Shown here: piece after piece, positions 17,893 through 26,296 of the stretch | How the letters are laid out: each line of letters opens with the position of its first letter | How positions within the stretch are numbered: the first letter of the stretch is position 1 | Source of the DNA: Sphingomonas naphthae | GTDB lineage: Bacteria > Pseudomonadota > Alphaproteobacteria > Sphingomonadales > Sphingomonadaceae | NCBI RefSeq assembly: GCF_028607085.1 | Contig: NZ_CP117411.1 | Coordinates: forward strand, 2,046,001 to 2,110,000 | Direction of reading: 5' to 3' | Length of the DNA: 64,000 nt | Notes under the pieces: model-generated | Database searches by the model: none | What the model was told of the DNA's origin: nothing | What the model saw: only the letters and a program-made list of their open reading frames with translations | Program-made: the position numbers and the translations under genes

Positions 17893-18945
17893 ATGGCGGC
17901 GACGACGCAGCATTATCGTGCGCTGGATGCGATGCGCGGGGTGGCCGCCATCGCGGTGCTGCTGTTCCACCTCAGCTGGTTCGTCGGCTACACCTCGTCG
18001 GGCGCGCTGGCGGTCGATTTCTTCTTCATGCTGTCGGGCTTCGTGATCGCCCACGCCTATGATGCGCGGCTGGGCGCGGGGGGCATGGGGTTCGGGGATT
18101 TCCTGCTCAAGCGGCTGATCCGCCTCTATCCGCTCTATCTCGTCGGGCTGGCGCTGGCGGTGGCGGCGCAGCTGGCGCTGGTCGCGGCCGGGCATCTGGA
18201 GATGAGCGTCGCCGACACCGCCGAATCCGCGATGCTGGAGGCGGCGTGGCTGCCCTCCCCGTTCGACGGATCGCTCGCCCGCATCTTTCCGCTGAACGGC
18301 CCGGCCTGGTCGCTGTTCTTCGAGATCGTCGCCAACCTGCTGTTCGCCGCCTTCCACCGCCGGCTCACGAGCCCCGTGCTGGCGGCCATCGCCGCGCTGA
18401 GCGGGCTGGTGATCGCGCGCGGGGTGATGCGCCATTTCAGCATCAACATCGGCTGGTCTTGGGACACGATCGGCATCGGCTTCGCGCGGGTGTTCTTCGC
18501 CTTTCCGCTGGGCGTGCTGCTCCACCGCCACCGCGCCCGCCTGCCGCGCCTGCCCGCGATCGGTGCCTGGCCGCTGCTGGCGCTGCTCGCGGCGATGCTG
18601 CTCTGCCCCGAACATCGCCTGACCGATCTGGTCTTCCTGTTCGTCGCCTGCCCCCTGCTGGTGATCGCCGGCGCGCAGGCCGGCACCCCCGACCGCCCGG
18701 CGTCCTCGCCGCAACTCTTCGCGGGCCTCGCGCTGATCTCCTATCCCCTCTACGTCCTCCACGCCCCCGCGATCCTGCCGCTGCGCCACCTGCTCGACGA
18801 TGTCGGCTGGCGCGCGGCGGCGCTGCCGGTGGCGCTGGTGTATGCGACGGCGATCACCCTCGTCGCGATCCCGGTGGGGCGGTGGGACGAAAGGGTGCGG
18901 GCGCGGATTACGGCGGCGGTGCGGGCGCGGGCGGGGTTGGCCTGA
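17893..18945 (+). CDS. Acyltransferase-3 family membrane protein
   Basis: A 350-residue polytopic membrane protein of the acyltransferase-3 family. Landmarks are YRALDAMRGVAAIAVLLFH (Arg and His of helix 1), VDFFFMLSGFVIAHAY, and ISYPLYVLHAPAI near the C-terminus. It probably O-acylates a surface glycan. GGAGG directly before ATG 17893 supports the start. It is divergent from the restriction-modification gene and separated from the polysaccharide region by 10 kb. It has no SGNH domain, unlike the protein at 5012. The 12-mer CGTATCCTATCG upstream (17821-17832) also occurs upstream of the acyltransferase at 3834 (3944-3955), in the opposite orientation relative to the gene. Confidence 0.8.
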   Translation: MAATTQHYRALDAMRGVAAIAVLLFHLSWFVGYTSSGALAVDFFFMLSGFVIAHAYDARLGAGGMGFGDFLLKRLIRLYPLYLVGLALAVAAQLALVAAGHLEMSVADTAESAMLEAAWLPSPFDGSLARIFPLNGPAWSLFFEIVANLLFAAFHRRLTSPVLAAIAALSGLVIARGVMRHFSINIGWSWDTIGIGFARVFFAFPLGVLLHRHRARLPRLPAIGAWPLLALLAAMLLCPEHRLTDLVFLFVACPLLVIAGAQAGTPDRPASSPQLFAGLALISYPLYVLHAPAILPLRHLLDDVGWRAAALPVALVYATAITLVAIPVGRWDERVRARITAAVRARAGLA

Positions 18946-18998
18946 TCGGGCGTCCTGCGACCACGATTACCGCAACCCCGGTCAGCCGCCGTCAACCA

Positions 18999-19029
18999 TT
19001 GCTGTCCTACAGCGGCGAAACCATATAAT
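18999..19029 (+). promoter_or_regulatory. Possible sigma-70-type promoter of ctpA
   Basis: TTGCTG (18999-19004) and a perfect TATAAT (19024-19029) are separated by 19 bases, slightly longer than the ideal 17. The start codon of ctpA is 36 bases downstream. The AT-rich box stands out in GC-rich DNA. Confidence 0.4.
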
Positions 19030-19065
19030 CTGCGCCGATCACGGTATCCGGAGAGTCTCGCGTCC

Positions 19066-20442
19066 ATGTCCAGGAAGCTCGTTCGCACTGTCGGTCTCGT
19101 CGGGCTCGGCGCGTTGATCCCGATCCTCGCGGGGGCCGCGACGTCGACCACCGACATGTCGACCTACCGCGAACTGGACCAGTTCATGAACGTGTTCGAG
19201 CGGGTGCGCGGCGAATATGTCGACAAGGTGGACGACAAGACGCTGATGAAGGGCGCGATCGATGGCATGCTCGCCAGCCTCGATCCGCACAGCAATTTCC
19301 TCGACGCGCGCGACTTCCAGAACATGAAGACGCAGACCGACGGCAATTACGGCGGCCTCGGCCTTTCCGTGCAGCTAGAGGACGGCGCGGTGAAGGTGGT
19401 CGCCGCGACCGAGGATACGCCGGCCGCGCGCGCCGGGCTGAAATCGGGCGACTTCATCACCCACCTGGACGGCGTGCTGATCTACGGCGCGACCCTGGAC
19501 GATTCGGTCGACAAGATGCGCGGCCGCCCCGGCACGCAGGTGAAGCTGACGATCGTGCGCCCCGGCCGCGACAAGCCCTTCGACGTGACGCTGACCCGCG
19601 AGATCATCACCATCAAGGCGGTGAAGTGGGAGGTGAAGAAGGGTGTCGGCATCGTCAACATCAACACCTTCCTCAATCGCAACACGGCCGAATCGGTGCG
19701 CGCGGCGCTCGTCTCGATCGACAAGGCGACCGGCGGCCAGCCGCTGGGCTATATCATCGATCTGCGCTCCAACCCCGGCGGGCTGCTCGATCAGGCGATC
19801 GACGTGTCGGATGCCTTCCTGGAGCGCGGCGAGATCGTGTCGCAGCGCGGGCGCGAGAAGGGCGATATCGAGCGTTATTATGCCAAGCCCGGCGACATGG
19901 CGCATGGCCTGCCGATCATCGTGCTGGTCGACGCGGGCTCCGCCTCGGCCGCCGAGATCGTCGCCGGTGCGTTGCAGGACCAGCATCGCGCGATCGTGAT
20001 GGGCGAGCGCAGCTTCGGCAAGGGATCGGTGCAGACGTTGCTGCCGCTTAGCGAGGATACCGCGCTGCGCCTGACGACGGCGCGCTATTACACGCCCTCG
20101 GGTCGTTCGGTGCAGGAAGGCGGCATCCAGCCCGACCTGCCCGTGCCGCAGATCACCGATCCGGATTACAAGTCGCGCCCCCGCCTGCGCGAGGCCGACC
20201 TGCGCAAGCACCTCATCAACGAGGCCAAGGTCGACGACAAGATTATCCAGGACGACGAGAAGACCGATCCGCGCTTCGCCGCCACGGCCGATCAGCTCAA
20301 GAAGCAGGGGATCGAGGATTTCCAGCTCGACTATGCGGTGAACACGCTCGCCCGTCTCGGCGGCGCGGTGCCGGCGGTGAAGGTGGCGGCGGCCGCCCCG
20401 GCGCCCGCCAAGCCCGCGCCCAAGGTGGTGAAGGCCCCCTGA
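19066..20442 (+). CDS. ctpA: Carboxy-terminal processing protease, S41 family
   Basis: A 458-residue periplasmic serine protease that trims C-termini of envelope proteins. It has an N-terminal signal/anchor (LVRTVGLVGLGALIPILAGA) and the SLDPHSNFLDARDF block. A PDZ domain (about residues 95-170, GGLGLSV... GLKSGDFI) is followed by the S41 core. The catalytic pair is probably Ser294 (GSASAAEIVAGAL) and Lys319 (GERSFGKGSVQ), with the 25-residue spacing usual in this family. The C-terminal ~50 residues are Ala/Pro/Lys-rich. It opens a ten-gene same-strand run reaching 25692. GGAGAG about 10 bases before ATG 19066 is the ribosome site. Confidence 0.93.
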   Translation: MSRKLVRTVGLVGLGALIPILAGAATSTTDMSTYRELDQFMNVFERVRGEYVDKVDDKTLMKGAIDGMLASLDPHSNFLDARDFQNMKTQTDGNYGGLGLSVQLEDGAVKVVAATEDTPAARAGLKSGDFITHLDGVLIYGATLDDSVDKMRGRPGTQVKLTIVRPGRDKPFDVTLTREIITIKAVKWEVKKGVGIVNINTFLNRNTAESVRAALVSIDKATGGQPLGYIIDLRSNPGGLLDQAIDVSDAFLERGEIVSQRGREKGDIERYYAKPGDMAHGLPIIVLVDAGSASAAEIVAGALQDQHRAIVMGERSFGKGSVQTLLPLSEDTALRLTTARYYTPSGRSVQEGGIQPDLPVPQITDPDYKSRPRLREADLRKHLINEAKVDDKIIQDDEKTDPRFAATADQLKKQGIEDFQLDYAVNTLARLGGAVPAVKVAAAAPAPAKPAPKVVKAP

Positions 20443-20455
20443 CGGCATTCGCGCG

Positions 20456-20935
20456 ATGACGTCCAACCTCGCCCGCGCGCGCTGGATCGCGCTGCTGCTG
20501 CCGGCCGCGCTGCTGGCCGGCGCGCTCGGCTCTCAGTTCATCGGCGGGCTGTTTCCGTGCGAGATGTGCCATTGGCAGCGCTGGCCGCATTATGCGGCGG
20601 TGGCGATCGCGCTGGCCGCCTTCGCCATGGCGAAGCAACCGCCGGTGTCGCGCGGGCTGGTGATCCTCGCCGGGCTCGCGATCCTCGTGTCGGGCGGGAT
20701 CGGTGTGTTTCACGCCGGCGTCGAATATCATTGGTGGCAGGGCTTCACGACTTGCACGCAGGTGCTGGCCGGCGGATCGGGCGAGGACATCCTCGCGCGG
20801 ATCATGAAGACGCCGCTGATCCGCTGTGACACCGCGCAATGGAGCTTGGGCGGCATCTCGCTCGCCGGCTTCAACGCGATCTTCTCGATCCTGGGTGGCG
20901 CGGCGGTGCTGGCGCTGGCATCACGGCGGAGATGA
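20456..20935 (+). CDS. dsbB: Disulfide bond formation protein B family
   Basis: A 159-residue inner-membrane protein with four hydrophobic helices. It has the two redox-active pairs expected of DsbB: Cys35-x-x-Cys38 in FPCEMCHWQRW after the first helix, and a second pair in the periplasmic loop (TTCTQV and LIRCD). It re-oxidises periplasmic thiol oxidases and passes electrons to quinone. The coq7 gene of quinone synthesis overlaps its stop (ATGA), an apt though possibly accidental pairing. No dsbA is seen in the window. Some alphaproteobacterial relatives are called DsbI or simply DsbB-like, so exact partner specificity is open. Confidence 0.88.
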   Translation: MTSNLARARWIALLLPAALLAGALGSQFIGGLFPCEMCHWQRWPHYAAVAIALAAFAMAKQPPVSRGLVILAGLAILVSGGIGVFHAGVEYHWWQGFTTCTQVLAGGSGEDILARIMKTPLIRCDTAQWSLGGISLAGFNAIFSILGGAAVLALASRRR

Positions 20936-21474
20936 GCGAGACACCCCCCTCCCCACCTGTCTCCGCCGCCGAGCGCGCCGCGATGCTGCGGGTCGATCAG
21001 GCCGGCGAATATGGCGCGACGCGCATCTATGCCGGGCAACTGGCGGTGATGGGCGATCGCGGCCCGGTCGCCCGGTCGATCGCGCGCATGGCCGCGCAGG
21101 AGGAGCGCCACCGCCTCCATTTCGACGGCATGATCGCCGAGCGCGGCGTGCGCCCGACCCTGCTGGCGCCGCTGTGGGACGTGGCCGGCTTCGCGCTGGG
21201 TGCCGCGACCGCACTGATCGGCCCCAAGGCGGCAATGGCCTGCACCGCCGCGATCGAGACCGAGATCGACCTGCATTACGAGGAACAGCGCCAGCGGCTG
21301 GGTGAGAGCGATCCGCCGCTGGGCGAGACGATCGCGGAATTCCAGGCCGAGGAAGTCGAGCATCGCGAGGAGGCGATCGCGCAGGGCGCCGAGCAGGCGC
21401 CGGCCTACCCTTTCCTCTCGGCCGCGATCCGCGCCGGATGCCGCTTCGCCATTCGCGTTTCGACACGGATATGA
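20932..21474 (+). CDS. coq7: 5-demethoxyubiquinol hydroxylase Coq7
   Basis: About 180 residues, a short di-iron monooxygenase that hydroxylates demethoxyubiquinol near the end of ubiquinone synthesis. Carboxylate and His ligands are visible: Glu in DQAGEYGATRI, Glu and His in AAQEERHRLHF, Glu in AIETEIDLHYEEQ, and Glu/His in EEVEHREEA. The length and motif order match Coq7 rather than UbiB- or UbiH-type enzymes. The ATG at 20932 overlaps the dsbB stop as ATGA and supplies a family-typical N-terminus. Longer in-frame starts upstream would lie inside dsbB. Confidence 0.92.
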   Translation: MSETPPSPPVSAAERAAMLRVDQAGEYGATRIYAGQLAVMGDRGPVARSIARMAAQEERHRLHFDGMIAERGVRPTLLAPLWDVAGFALGAATALIGPKAAMACTAAIETEIDLHYEEQRQRLGESDPPLGETIAEFQAEEVEHREEAIAQGAEQAPAYPFLSAAIRAGCRFAIRVSTRI

Positions 21475-21524
21475 GCGGGCCGGCCCGCGTTACACCCGAC
21501 AGACATTCGCCCCGGAGCCCCGCC

Positions 21525-21929
21525 ATGAAGATCGCCGCCTTCGCCCCCATCGCCATCGGCGCCGCGATCCTCGCCGCCGGGCTGAACCCCACGCCGGCCG
21601 CCGCCCAGCGTGGCGAGCGCGTGCTGACCATCTTCGGCAAGGACAAATGCCCCCAGTCGCAGGGCGAGGAAATCGTCGTCTGCCAGCGGCTCGACGAGCG
21701 CGAACGCTATCGCATCCCAGAGCCGCTGCGCGGCAGCCCGCTGCCGCCCAGCCAGATGGGCTGGAGCGATCGCGCCAAGAGCCTGGAATATGTCGGCCGA
21801 TCGGGCGGCCGTTCGTGCGGCAACAGCGGGCAGGACAGCTGGACCGGCTGCTGGAGCCAGCTGATGAAGCAGGCCAAGGACGAGCGCGCCGGCCGCGCCA
21901 CGACGCAGGGCGACACGCAGATTCCCTGA
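21525..21929 (+). CDS. Small secreted protein of unknown function with four cysteines
   Basis: A 134-residue protein with a clear Sec signal peptide (MKIAAFAPIAIGAAILAAG to an Ala-Ala-Ala-Gln cleavage site near residue 28). The mature part holds four Cys, in KDKCPQSQ, IVVCQRLDERERYRIP, RSCGNSG and TGCWSQ, which could form two disulfides in the periplasm. The EEIVVC...ERYRIP block looks like a family I have seen in sphingomonads, whose function I do not know. It sits between coq7 and crcB and downstream of dsbB, which could serve its disulfides; that link is inference only. Confidence 0.75.
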   Translation: MKIAAFAPIAIGAAILAAGLNPTPAAAQRGERVLTIFGKDKCPQSQGEEIVVCQRLDERERYRIPEPLRGSPLPPSQMGWSDRAKSLEYVGRSGGRSCGNSGQDSWTGCWSQLMKQAKDERAGRATTQGDTQIP

Positions 21930-22005
21930 GCATCGGGCGCATCCCGACCCCCGGGGGGCGACTCGGTGCTGGCCCTTCGCGCCCGCGCCCGCTACAGCGC
22001 AGGCC

Positions 22006-22386
22006 ATGCCCCCTCTTCTTCTCGTGATGTTCGGCGGCGCGGTCGGGTCCGGCGCGCGCTATCTGGCCGGCGTGGCCGGTCTCCGCCTGTTCGGCCCCGG
22101 CCTGCCCTGGGGCACCCTGTTCGTGAACGTCGCGGGCGGGTTGCTGATGGGGCTGCTCGCCGGCATCCTCGCCCGATCGCCGGGTATGGCCGGCGAGCCG
22201 ACCCGGCTGCTGCTCGGCGTCGGCGTGCTGGGCGGCTTCACCACCTTTTCCAGCTTCAGCCTCGAGAGCTTCAACATGCTCGGCCGGGGCGAGGCCGCGA
22301 CGGCGATCGTCTATGCGCTGGGCTCGGTGATCCTCTCGGTCGGGGCGCTCGCCGCCGGCACGCAGATCGCGCGGGTGGCGGCATGA
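22006..22386 (+). CDS. crcB: Fluoride channel CrcB (Fluc)
   Basis: A 126-residue four-helix membrane protein that works as a dual-topology dimer and lets fluoride leave the cell. Family motifs are GAVGSGARYL in helix 1, TLFVNVAGGLLMG with the conserved Asn, and GGFTTFSSFSLE in helix 3 with the Phe/Thr/Ser track lining the pore. Length is typical. Its stop overlaps the ATG of the pseudouridine synthase (ATGA). No fluoride riboswitch was recognised in the 76 bases upstream, so it is probably expressed with its neighbours. Confidence 0.93.
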   Translation: MPPLLLVMFGGAVGSGARYLAGVAGLRLFGPGLPWGTLFVNVAGGLLMGLLAGILARSPGMAGEPTRLLLGVGVLGGFTTFSSFSLESFNMLGRGEAATAIVYALGSVILSVGALAAGTQIARVAA

Positions 22387-23498
22387 GCGACGCCTTCGCC
22401 GATCAGGCCCGCACCTTCATCGTCAAGGCCGACGATGACGGGATCCGTCTCGATCGCTGGTTCAAGCGCCACCTGCCCGAAGCCAGCTTCGCGCTCGTCT
22501 CGCGCTGGGCGCGCACCGGCCAGCTGCGCGTGGATGGCAAGCGCTGCGAGCCCGGCGACCGGATCGAGGCCGGCCAGTCGATCCGCGTGCCCCCGGCGGA
22601 GGCCCCCGCGCCCGCCAAGGTCAAGCCCAAGAAGGAACGTCGCCCCGTCACCGACGAGGAAGCGGAGATGGCGCGCAACATGGTGATCTACACCGATGCG
22701 CAAGCCTTCGTGCTGAACAAGCCCCCCGGCCTCGCCACGCAGGGCGGCACCAAGACGACCGAGCATGTCGACGGCCTGCTCGATGCGTTGCAGTTCGATG
22801 CCGAGAGCCGCCCGCGCCTCGTCCACCGGCTCGACAAGGATACGTCGGGCGCGCTGCTGATCGCGCGCACCAGCCGCGCCGCCACCGCCTTCGGCAAGGC
22901 TTTCTCCAGCCGCACCGCGCGCAAGGTCTATTGGGCGATCTGCGCCGGCGTCCCCTCGGTCGAGGATGGCATGATCGAGCTGAAGCTGGGCAAGCAGCCC
23001 GGCACCGGCGGCGAGAAGATGATGGTCGACCAGAATGAGGGCGCACCCGCGCGCACCCGCTATCGCGTGGTCGAGCGCGCCGGCAACGCCGCCTGCTTCG
23101 TCGAGCTGCAACCCTATACCGGCCGCACCCACCAGCTGCGCGTCCACATGGCGGCGATCGGCCACCCGATCGTCGGCGACGGCAAGTACGGCGGGCTGGA
23201 GGCGTTCCTGACCGGGGGCATCAGCCGCAAGATGCACCTCCACGCGCGCCGCATCCGGGTCGATCACCCCGATGGCGGCCAGATCGACGTGACCGCCGAT
23301 CTGCCGCGCCACTTCGCCGAGAGCCTCCAGATGCTCGGCTTCGATCCCGCCGCCGCCGACGCGCTGGTGCTGGACGAGACCAAGGCGCGCGACACGGTGG
23401 AGGGCCGCAAGAAGGCCGAGGCCGCCGCCGCCAAGGATCGCCGCCGCGCCCGCAAGGGCGAGCGGCGCGGCCGCAGCCGGACGGGCGACAAGGGCTGA
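22383..23498 (+). CDS. RluA-family 23S rRNA pseudouridine synthase (RluC-like)
   Basis: A 371-residue protein. An N-terminal S4 RNA-binding domain (residues ~15-75, GIRLDRWFKRHLP, WARTGQLRVDGKR) leads to a charged linker. The RluA catalytic domain has the nucleophilic Asp at about residue 151 in HRLDKDTSGALL, then ARKVYWAI, GRTHQLRVHMA and GHPIVGDGKYG. The last ~60 residues are Lys/Arg/Ala-rich. It isomerises uridines in 23S rRNA; which positions cannot be read from sequence, but the S4 domain favours the RluC/RluD group. ATG 22383 overlaps the crcB stop. Confidence 0.88.
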   Translation: MSDAFADQARTFIVKADDDGIRLDRWFKRHLPEASFALVSRWARTGQLRVDGKRCEPGDRIEAGQSIRVPPAEAPAPAKVKPKKERRPVTDEEAEMARNMVIYTDAQAFVLNKPPGLATQGGTKTTEHVDGLLDALQFDAESRPRLVHRLDKDTSGALLIARTSRAATAFGKAFSSRTARKVYWAICAGVPSVEDGMIELKLGKQPGTGGEKMMVDQNEGAPARTRYRVVERAGNAACFVELQPYTGRTHQLRVHMAAIGHPIVGDGKYGGLEAFLTGGISRKMHLHARRIRVDHPDGGQIDVTADLPRHFAESLQMLGFDPAAADALVLDETKARDTVEGRKKAEAAAAKDRRRARKGERRGRSRTGDKG

Positions 23499-23511
23499 GG
23501 GGAACGCGCCG

Positions 23512-24108
23512 GTGCATCCCGATCGCCGCTTCCGCTGGGAGGACGAGGATGCCATGCGCGCCTTCGTCGCCGCGCGCGGCTTCGCCCATATCTTCGCGAT
23601 GACGGCGGAAGGCCCGATGGTCGCCCACGCCCCCGTCGTGGTGACCGAAGGCGGCGCGCTGCGTTTCCACCTCGCCCGCTCCAACCGCATTTGCCGCTAT
23701 CTCGACGGCCTGCCCGCGCTCGCCTCGGTCGCCGGGCCTGACGCTTATGTCAGCCCCGACTGGTATGTCGCCGAGGATCAGGTGCCGACCTGGAATTATG
23801 TCGCGGTCGAGGCAGAGGGTGTCGCCCACATGCTCGACCAGCCCGCACTGGTGGAGCAGCTCGACACGCTCTCCGCGACCCATGAGGCGGCGCTGGCCCC
23901 CAAGCCCGCCTGGACCCGCGCGAAGATGAGCGCCGGCCGGTTCGAGGCGATGCTGCCCGCGATCATCTGTTTCGAGATTCGGGTGCTGCGCTGGCGCGGC
24001 ACCCGCAAATTCTCACAGAACAAGCCCGCCGGGGATCGCGCGTCGCTCGCCACCGCGCTCGATGCCAGCGGGCGCCGCGACATGGCCGCCTTGGTGCGCG
24101 CGCCATGA
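23512..24108 (+). CDS. PaiB-like FMN-binding protein
   Basis: A 198-residue protein of the PaiB/FMN-binding split-barrel family, known in Bacillus as a negative regulator of degradative and sporulation genes. Motifs are AHAPVVV, GPDAYVSPDWY, VPTWNYVAVEAEG and a C-terminal FSQNKPAGDR, all in family order. The start is GTG at 23512, 13 bases after the upstream gene, with GAGGGGAA about 8 bases before it. The conserved pocket residues suggest flavin binding, but whether this protein regulates transcription in an alphaproteobacterium is unproven. Its stop overlaps the HAD gene start (ATGA). Confidence 0.82.
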   Translation: MHPDRRFRWEDEDAMRAFVAARGFAHIFAMTAEGPMVAHAPVVVTEGGALRFHLARSNRICRYLDGLPALASVAGPDAYVSPDWYVAEDQVPTWNYVAVEAEGVAHMLDQPALVEQLDTLSATHEAALAPKPAWTRAKMSAGRFEAMLPAIICFEIRVLRWRGTRKFSQNKPAGDRASLATALDASGRRDMAALVRAP

Positions 24109-24764
24109 ACAAGCTCGCCATCTTCGATTGCGACGGCACTTTGGTGGATTCGCAGGCGACGATCTGCACCGCCATCGCCCACAGCTTCGCCAACCACGGC
24201 CTGCCCGGCCCCGGCCGCGCCGCCAGCCTCGACATCATCGGCCTGTCGGTGACCGAGGCGATGGCCAAGCTCCACCCGCACGGCACCGACGAGGAGCATC
24301 GCTCGCTGGGTGACGGCTACAAGCTGGCCTTCCAGAAATTGCGCGCCGACGGGCTGGCGCAGGAGCCGCTCTATGACGGCATCGGCGGGGTGCTCGACAA
24401 ATTGGAAGCCGATGGCTGGCTGCTAGCCGTCGCCACCGGCAAATCCGATCGCGGGCTCAGCCTCTGCCTGATGGGCCATGGCTGGCTCGGCCGCTTCGTC
24501 AGCCTCCAGACCGCCGACCGCCACCCCTCCAAGCCGCACCCCTCGATGATCCATCACGCCATGGCCGATGCCGGCGCATCGCCCGAGACCACGGTGATGA
24601 TCGGCGACACCAGCTACGATATGCTGATGGCCAGGGCCGCAGGCTGCACCGCGATCGGCGTGGCGTGGGGCTATCACGAGGCCGCCGAACTCGAAGCCGC
24701 CGGGGCCGACGTGGTCGTCGCCACCGCCGCCGAACTGTCCGCTTTTCTGGAGCGCCTGCCCTGA
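24105..24764 (+). CDS. HAD-IA phosphatase, phosphoglycolate phosphatase-like
   Basis: A 219-residue soluble HAD-superfamily hydrolase. Motif I IFDCDGTLVDS carries the nucleophile Asp8 and general acid Asp10. A helical cap with GLSVTEAMAKL follows. Motif II is VATGKSDRG, the Lys lies in SKPHPSMI, and motif IV is VMIGDTSYDMLMARAAG. The best family match by eye is Gph-like phosphatases that hydrolyse 2-phosphoglycolate or similar small phosphate esters; substrate is not determined by these motifs. The ATG overlaps the upstream stop, and the stop overlaps the start of the next small gene. Confidence 0.87.
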   Translation: MNKLAIFDCDGTLVDSQATICTAIAHSFANHGLPGPGRAASLDIIGLSVTEAMAKLHPHGTDEEHRSLGDGYKLAFQKLRADGLAQEPLYDGIGGVLDKLEADGWLLAVATGKSDRGLSLCLMGHGWLGRFVSLQTADRHPSKPHPSMIHHAMADAGASPETTVMIGDTSYDMLMARAAGCTAIGVAWGYHEAAELEAAGADVVVATAAELSAFLERLP

Positions 24765-25009
24765 TGCCCGATCCCCAGCTGTCGCCCGAAGATCGCTTCC
24801 GTCTCGAACGCACCCGCTTCGCCATCATTTCCGCCATGCGCGCGTCGGGCGTGGTGCTGATGCTGTTCGGGCTGTGGATCTGGGTCGGCGATCTGATGCG
24901 CGCGGGGGGGGTGCCGGCGGTGGGCTTCCCCATCTTCGCGCTGGGCTTCGCCGAATCCCTGATCGTGCCGCAGATTCTCGCGCGTCGCTGGCGGACGCCG
25001 CGCGGCTGA
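24764..25009 (+). CDS. Small two-helix membrane protein, unknown function
   Basis: An 81-residue protein. A charged N-terminal stretch (PEDRFRLERTRFAII) is followed by two hydrophobic helices (about residues 27-44 and 50-68) joined by a short Gly-rich turn, then a basic tail. Both ends are overlapped: its ATG shares a base with the HAD stop and its TGA shares a base with the ATG of atp12, so it is probably co-translated. I do not recognise the family. Its place before the ATP-synthase assembly factor is suggestive but not evidence of a shared role. Confidence 0.78.
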   Translation: MPDPQLSPEDRFRLERTRFAIISAMRASGVVLMLFGLWIWVGDLMRAGGVPAVGFPIFALGFAESLIVPQILARRWRTPRG

Positions 25010-25692
25010 TGAAGCGCTTCTACAAGGCCGTCACGATCGGGCCGGATCGCGCGATCCTGCTCGACGGCCGCCCGATCAAGACGCCCGCGCGGGCACCGCT
25101 GGCGCTCCCCACCGATGCGCTGGCGGCGGCGATCGCGGCCGAATGGGATGCGCAGGGTGACGAGATCGATCCCCGCACCCTGCCGATGACCGATCTGGCC
25201 CATGCCGCGATCGATCGCGCCGCGCCGCAGCGGGACGCCTTCTTCAGGGTGCTGGCCGGTTACGCCGAGACCGACGCGCTGTGCTATCGCGCCGATGGCC
25301 CGCCCGATCTGGTCGCCCGGCAGGCGGCCGCGTGGGACCCACTGCTCGCCTGGGCGACGGCGCGCTACGACGTGCATTTCGCGGTCACCGCCGGCATCGT
25401 CCACCAGCCCCAGCCGCCCGAAACGATCGCGCGCCTGCAAGCCGCGCTCGCCGCGCACGACGCCTTCGCCCTCGCCGCCTTTTCGCCGCTCGTCACGATC
25501 GGCGGCTCGCTCGTCACCGCGCTCGCGATCGAGGCGGGCGAGATCTGCGCCGACGCCGCCTTCGACGCGACCCATCTCGACGAATTGTGGCAGGCCGAAC
25601 AATGGGGCGAGGACTGGATGGCGACCGACATGCGCGCCGCCCGCCGCCGCGATTTCACCGTCGCCGCCGATTTCCTGGCGCTTTCCGCCTGA
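25009..25692 (+). CDS. ATP12-family F1-ATPase assembly chaperone
   Basis: A 227-residue protein of the Atp12 family, which in mitochondria binds F1 alpha subunit before assembly and is kept in alphaproteobacteria. Visible features are KAVTIGPDRAILLDGRPIKTPARAPL at the N-terminus, in pieces (LLDGRPIKTPAR is the hallmark), EWDAQGDEIDPRTLPMT, ETDALCYRAD, and the C-terminal WQAEQWGEDW. Length is normal for bacterial members. It ends the same-strand run that began at ctpA. The F1 genes themselves are not in the window. Confidence 0.9.
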   Translation: MKRFYKAVTIGPDRAILLDGRPIKTPARAPLALPTDALAAAIAAEWDAQGDEIDPRTLPMTDLAHAAIDRAAPQRDAFFRVLAGYAETDALCYRADGPPDLVARQAAAWDPLLAWATARYDVHFAVTAGIVHQPQPPETIARLQAALAAHDAFALAAFSPLVTIGGSLVTALAIEAGEICADAAFDATHLDELWQAEQWGEDWMATDMRAARRRDFTVAADFLALSA

Positions 25693-25705
25693 TCGGTGCG
25701 TTGCG

Positions 25706-25773
25706 GCAACGAAACGAAAGCTACCCTTCCTTCATGTCTTTCTGCTAGTCGGCAGCAACGAGCTACCTTCCTT
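25706..25773 (+). promoter_or_regulatory. Imperfect direct repeat upstream of the PAS gene
   Basis: AGCTACCCTTCCTT (25719-25732) and AGCTACCTTCCTT (25761-25773) are 42 bases apart start to start, close to four helical turns. GCAACG precedes each (25706 and 25755). It lies just before the PAS-domain gene and could be a paired regulator site. No matching regulator is identified. Confidence 0.3.
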
Positions 25774-25792
25774 TCCCCGAGGACAGTGCCGC

Positions 25793-26296
25793 GTGACGCC
25801 GACTTTCCCCCTGCCGCTCCACCATAGCTGGCCCTTGTTCGAGCGCGGCCAGCGTTTCGATCTGGGCCACACCTTCCAGCCCGAGGCGCGCGGCTTCCTC
25901 GACATGGTCCGCCCGGTCGAGACGCGCGCGCTGGCGCGGGCCGGCATCGGCCGCTGGTCGTGCGACCTGAACGACAACAGCCTGACATGGTCGGACGAGG
26001 TCTACGCCTTCTTCGGCCAGCGCCCCGGCACCCCCGCCCGCCGCGCCGCCTCGGTCTCGCTCTATCGCGATGAGTCCCGCGTCGTGATGGAACGGCTGCG
26101 CGCCTATGCGATCAAGCACCGTCGCGGCTTCACCGTCGACGTGGAAATCCGCCCCGACGGCGGCGACTATCGCTGGATCCGCCTGACCGCCGCCCCGATC
26201 TGCGACAAGGACCGGGTGGTGATGCTCCATGGCCTGAAGCAGGATGTGAGCGCGGAATATGCGCGGCAGGCGGTGGCTGTCCGCGCCGGCCGTTAG
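25793..26296 (+). CDS. Single PAS-domain protein without output domain
   Basis: About 167 residues, almost all one PAS fold: GIGRWSCDLNDNSLTWSDEVYAFFG, in pieces, begins the domain, FTVDVEIRPDGGDYRWI is the typical beta strand pair, and it closes with GLKQDVS as before a PAS C-terminal motif. No kinase, GGDEF or MCP part follows. The start is uncertain; GTG 25793 is the first in-frame start after GAGGA at 25779-25783. It may sense a ligand or redox state for a partner protein. Its stop overlaps the stop of the converging small membrane gene by 4 bases. Confidence 0.65.
   Translation: MTPTFPLPLHHSWPLFERGQRFDLGHTFQPEARGFLDMVRPVETRALARAGIGRWSCDLNDNSLTWSDEVYAFFGQRPGTPARRAASVSLYRDESRVVMERLRAYAIKHRRGFTVDVEIRPDGGDYRWIRLTAAPICDKDRVVMLHGLKQDVSAEYARQAVAVRAGR

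Noticed and set aside
21930-22005. Possible fluoride riboswitch before crcB
   Set aside because: The 76-base spacer lacks the conserved riboswitch core, and crcB sits within a co-directional gene run.
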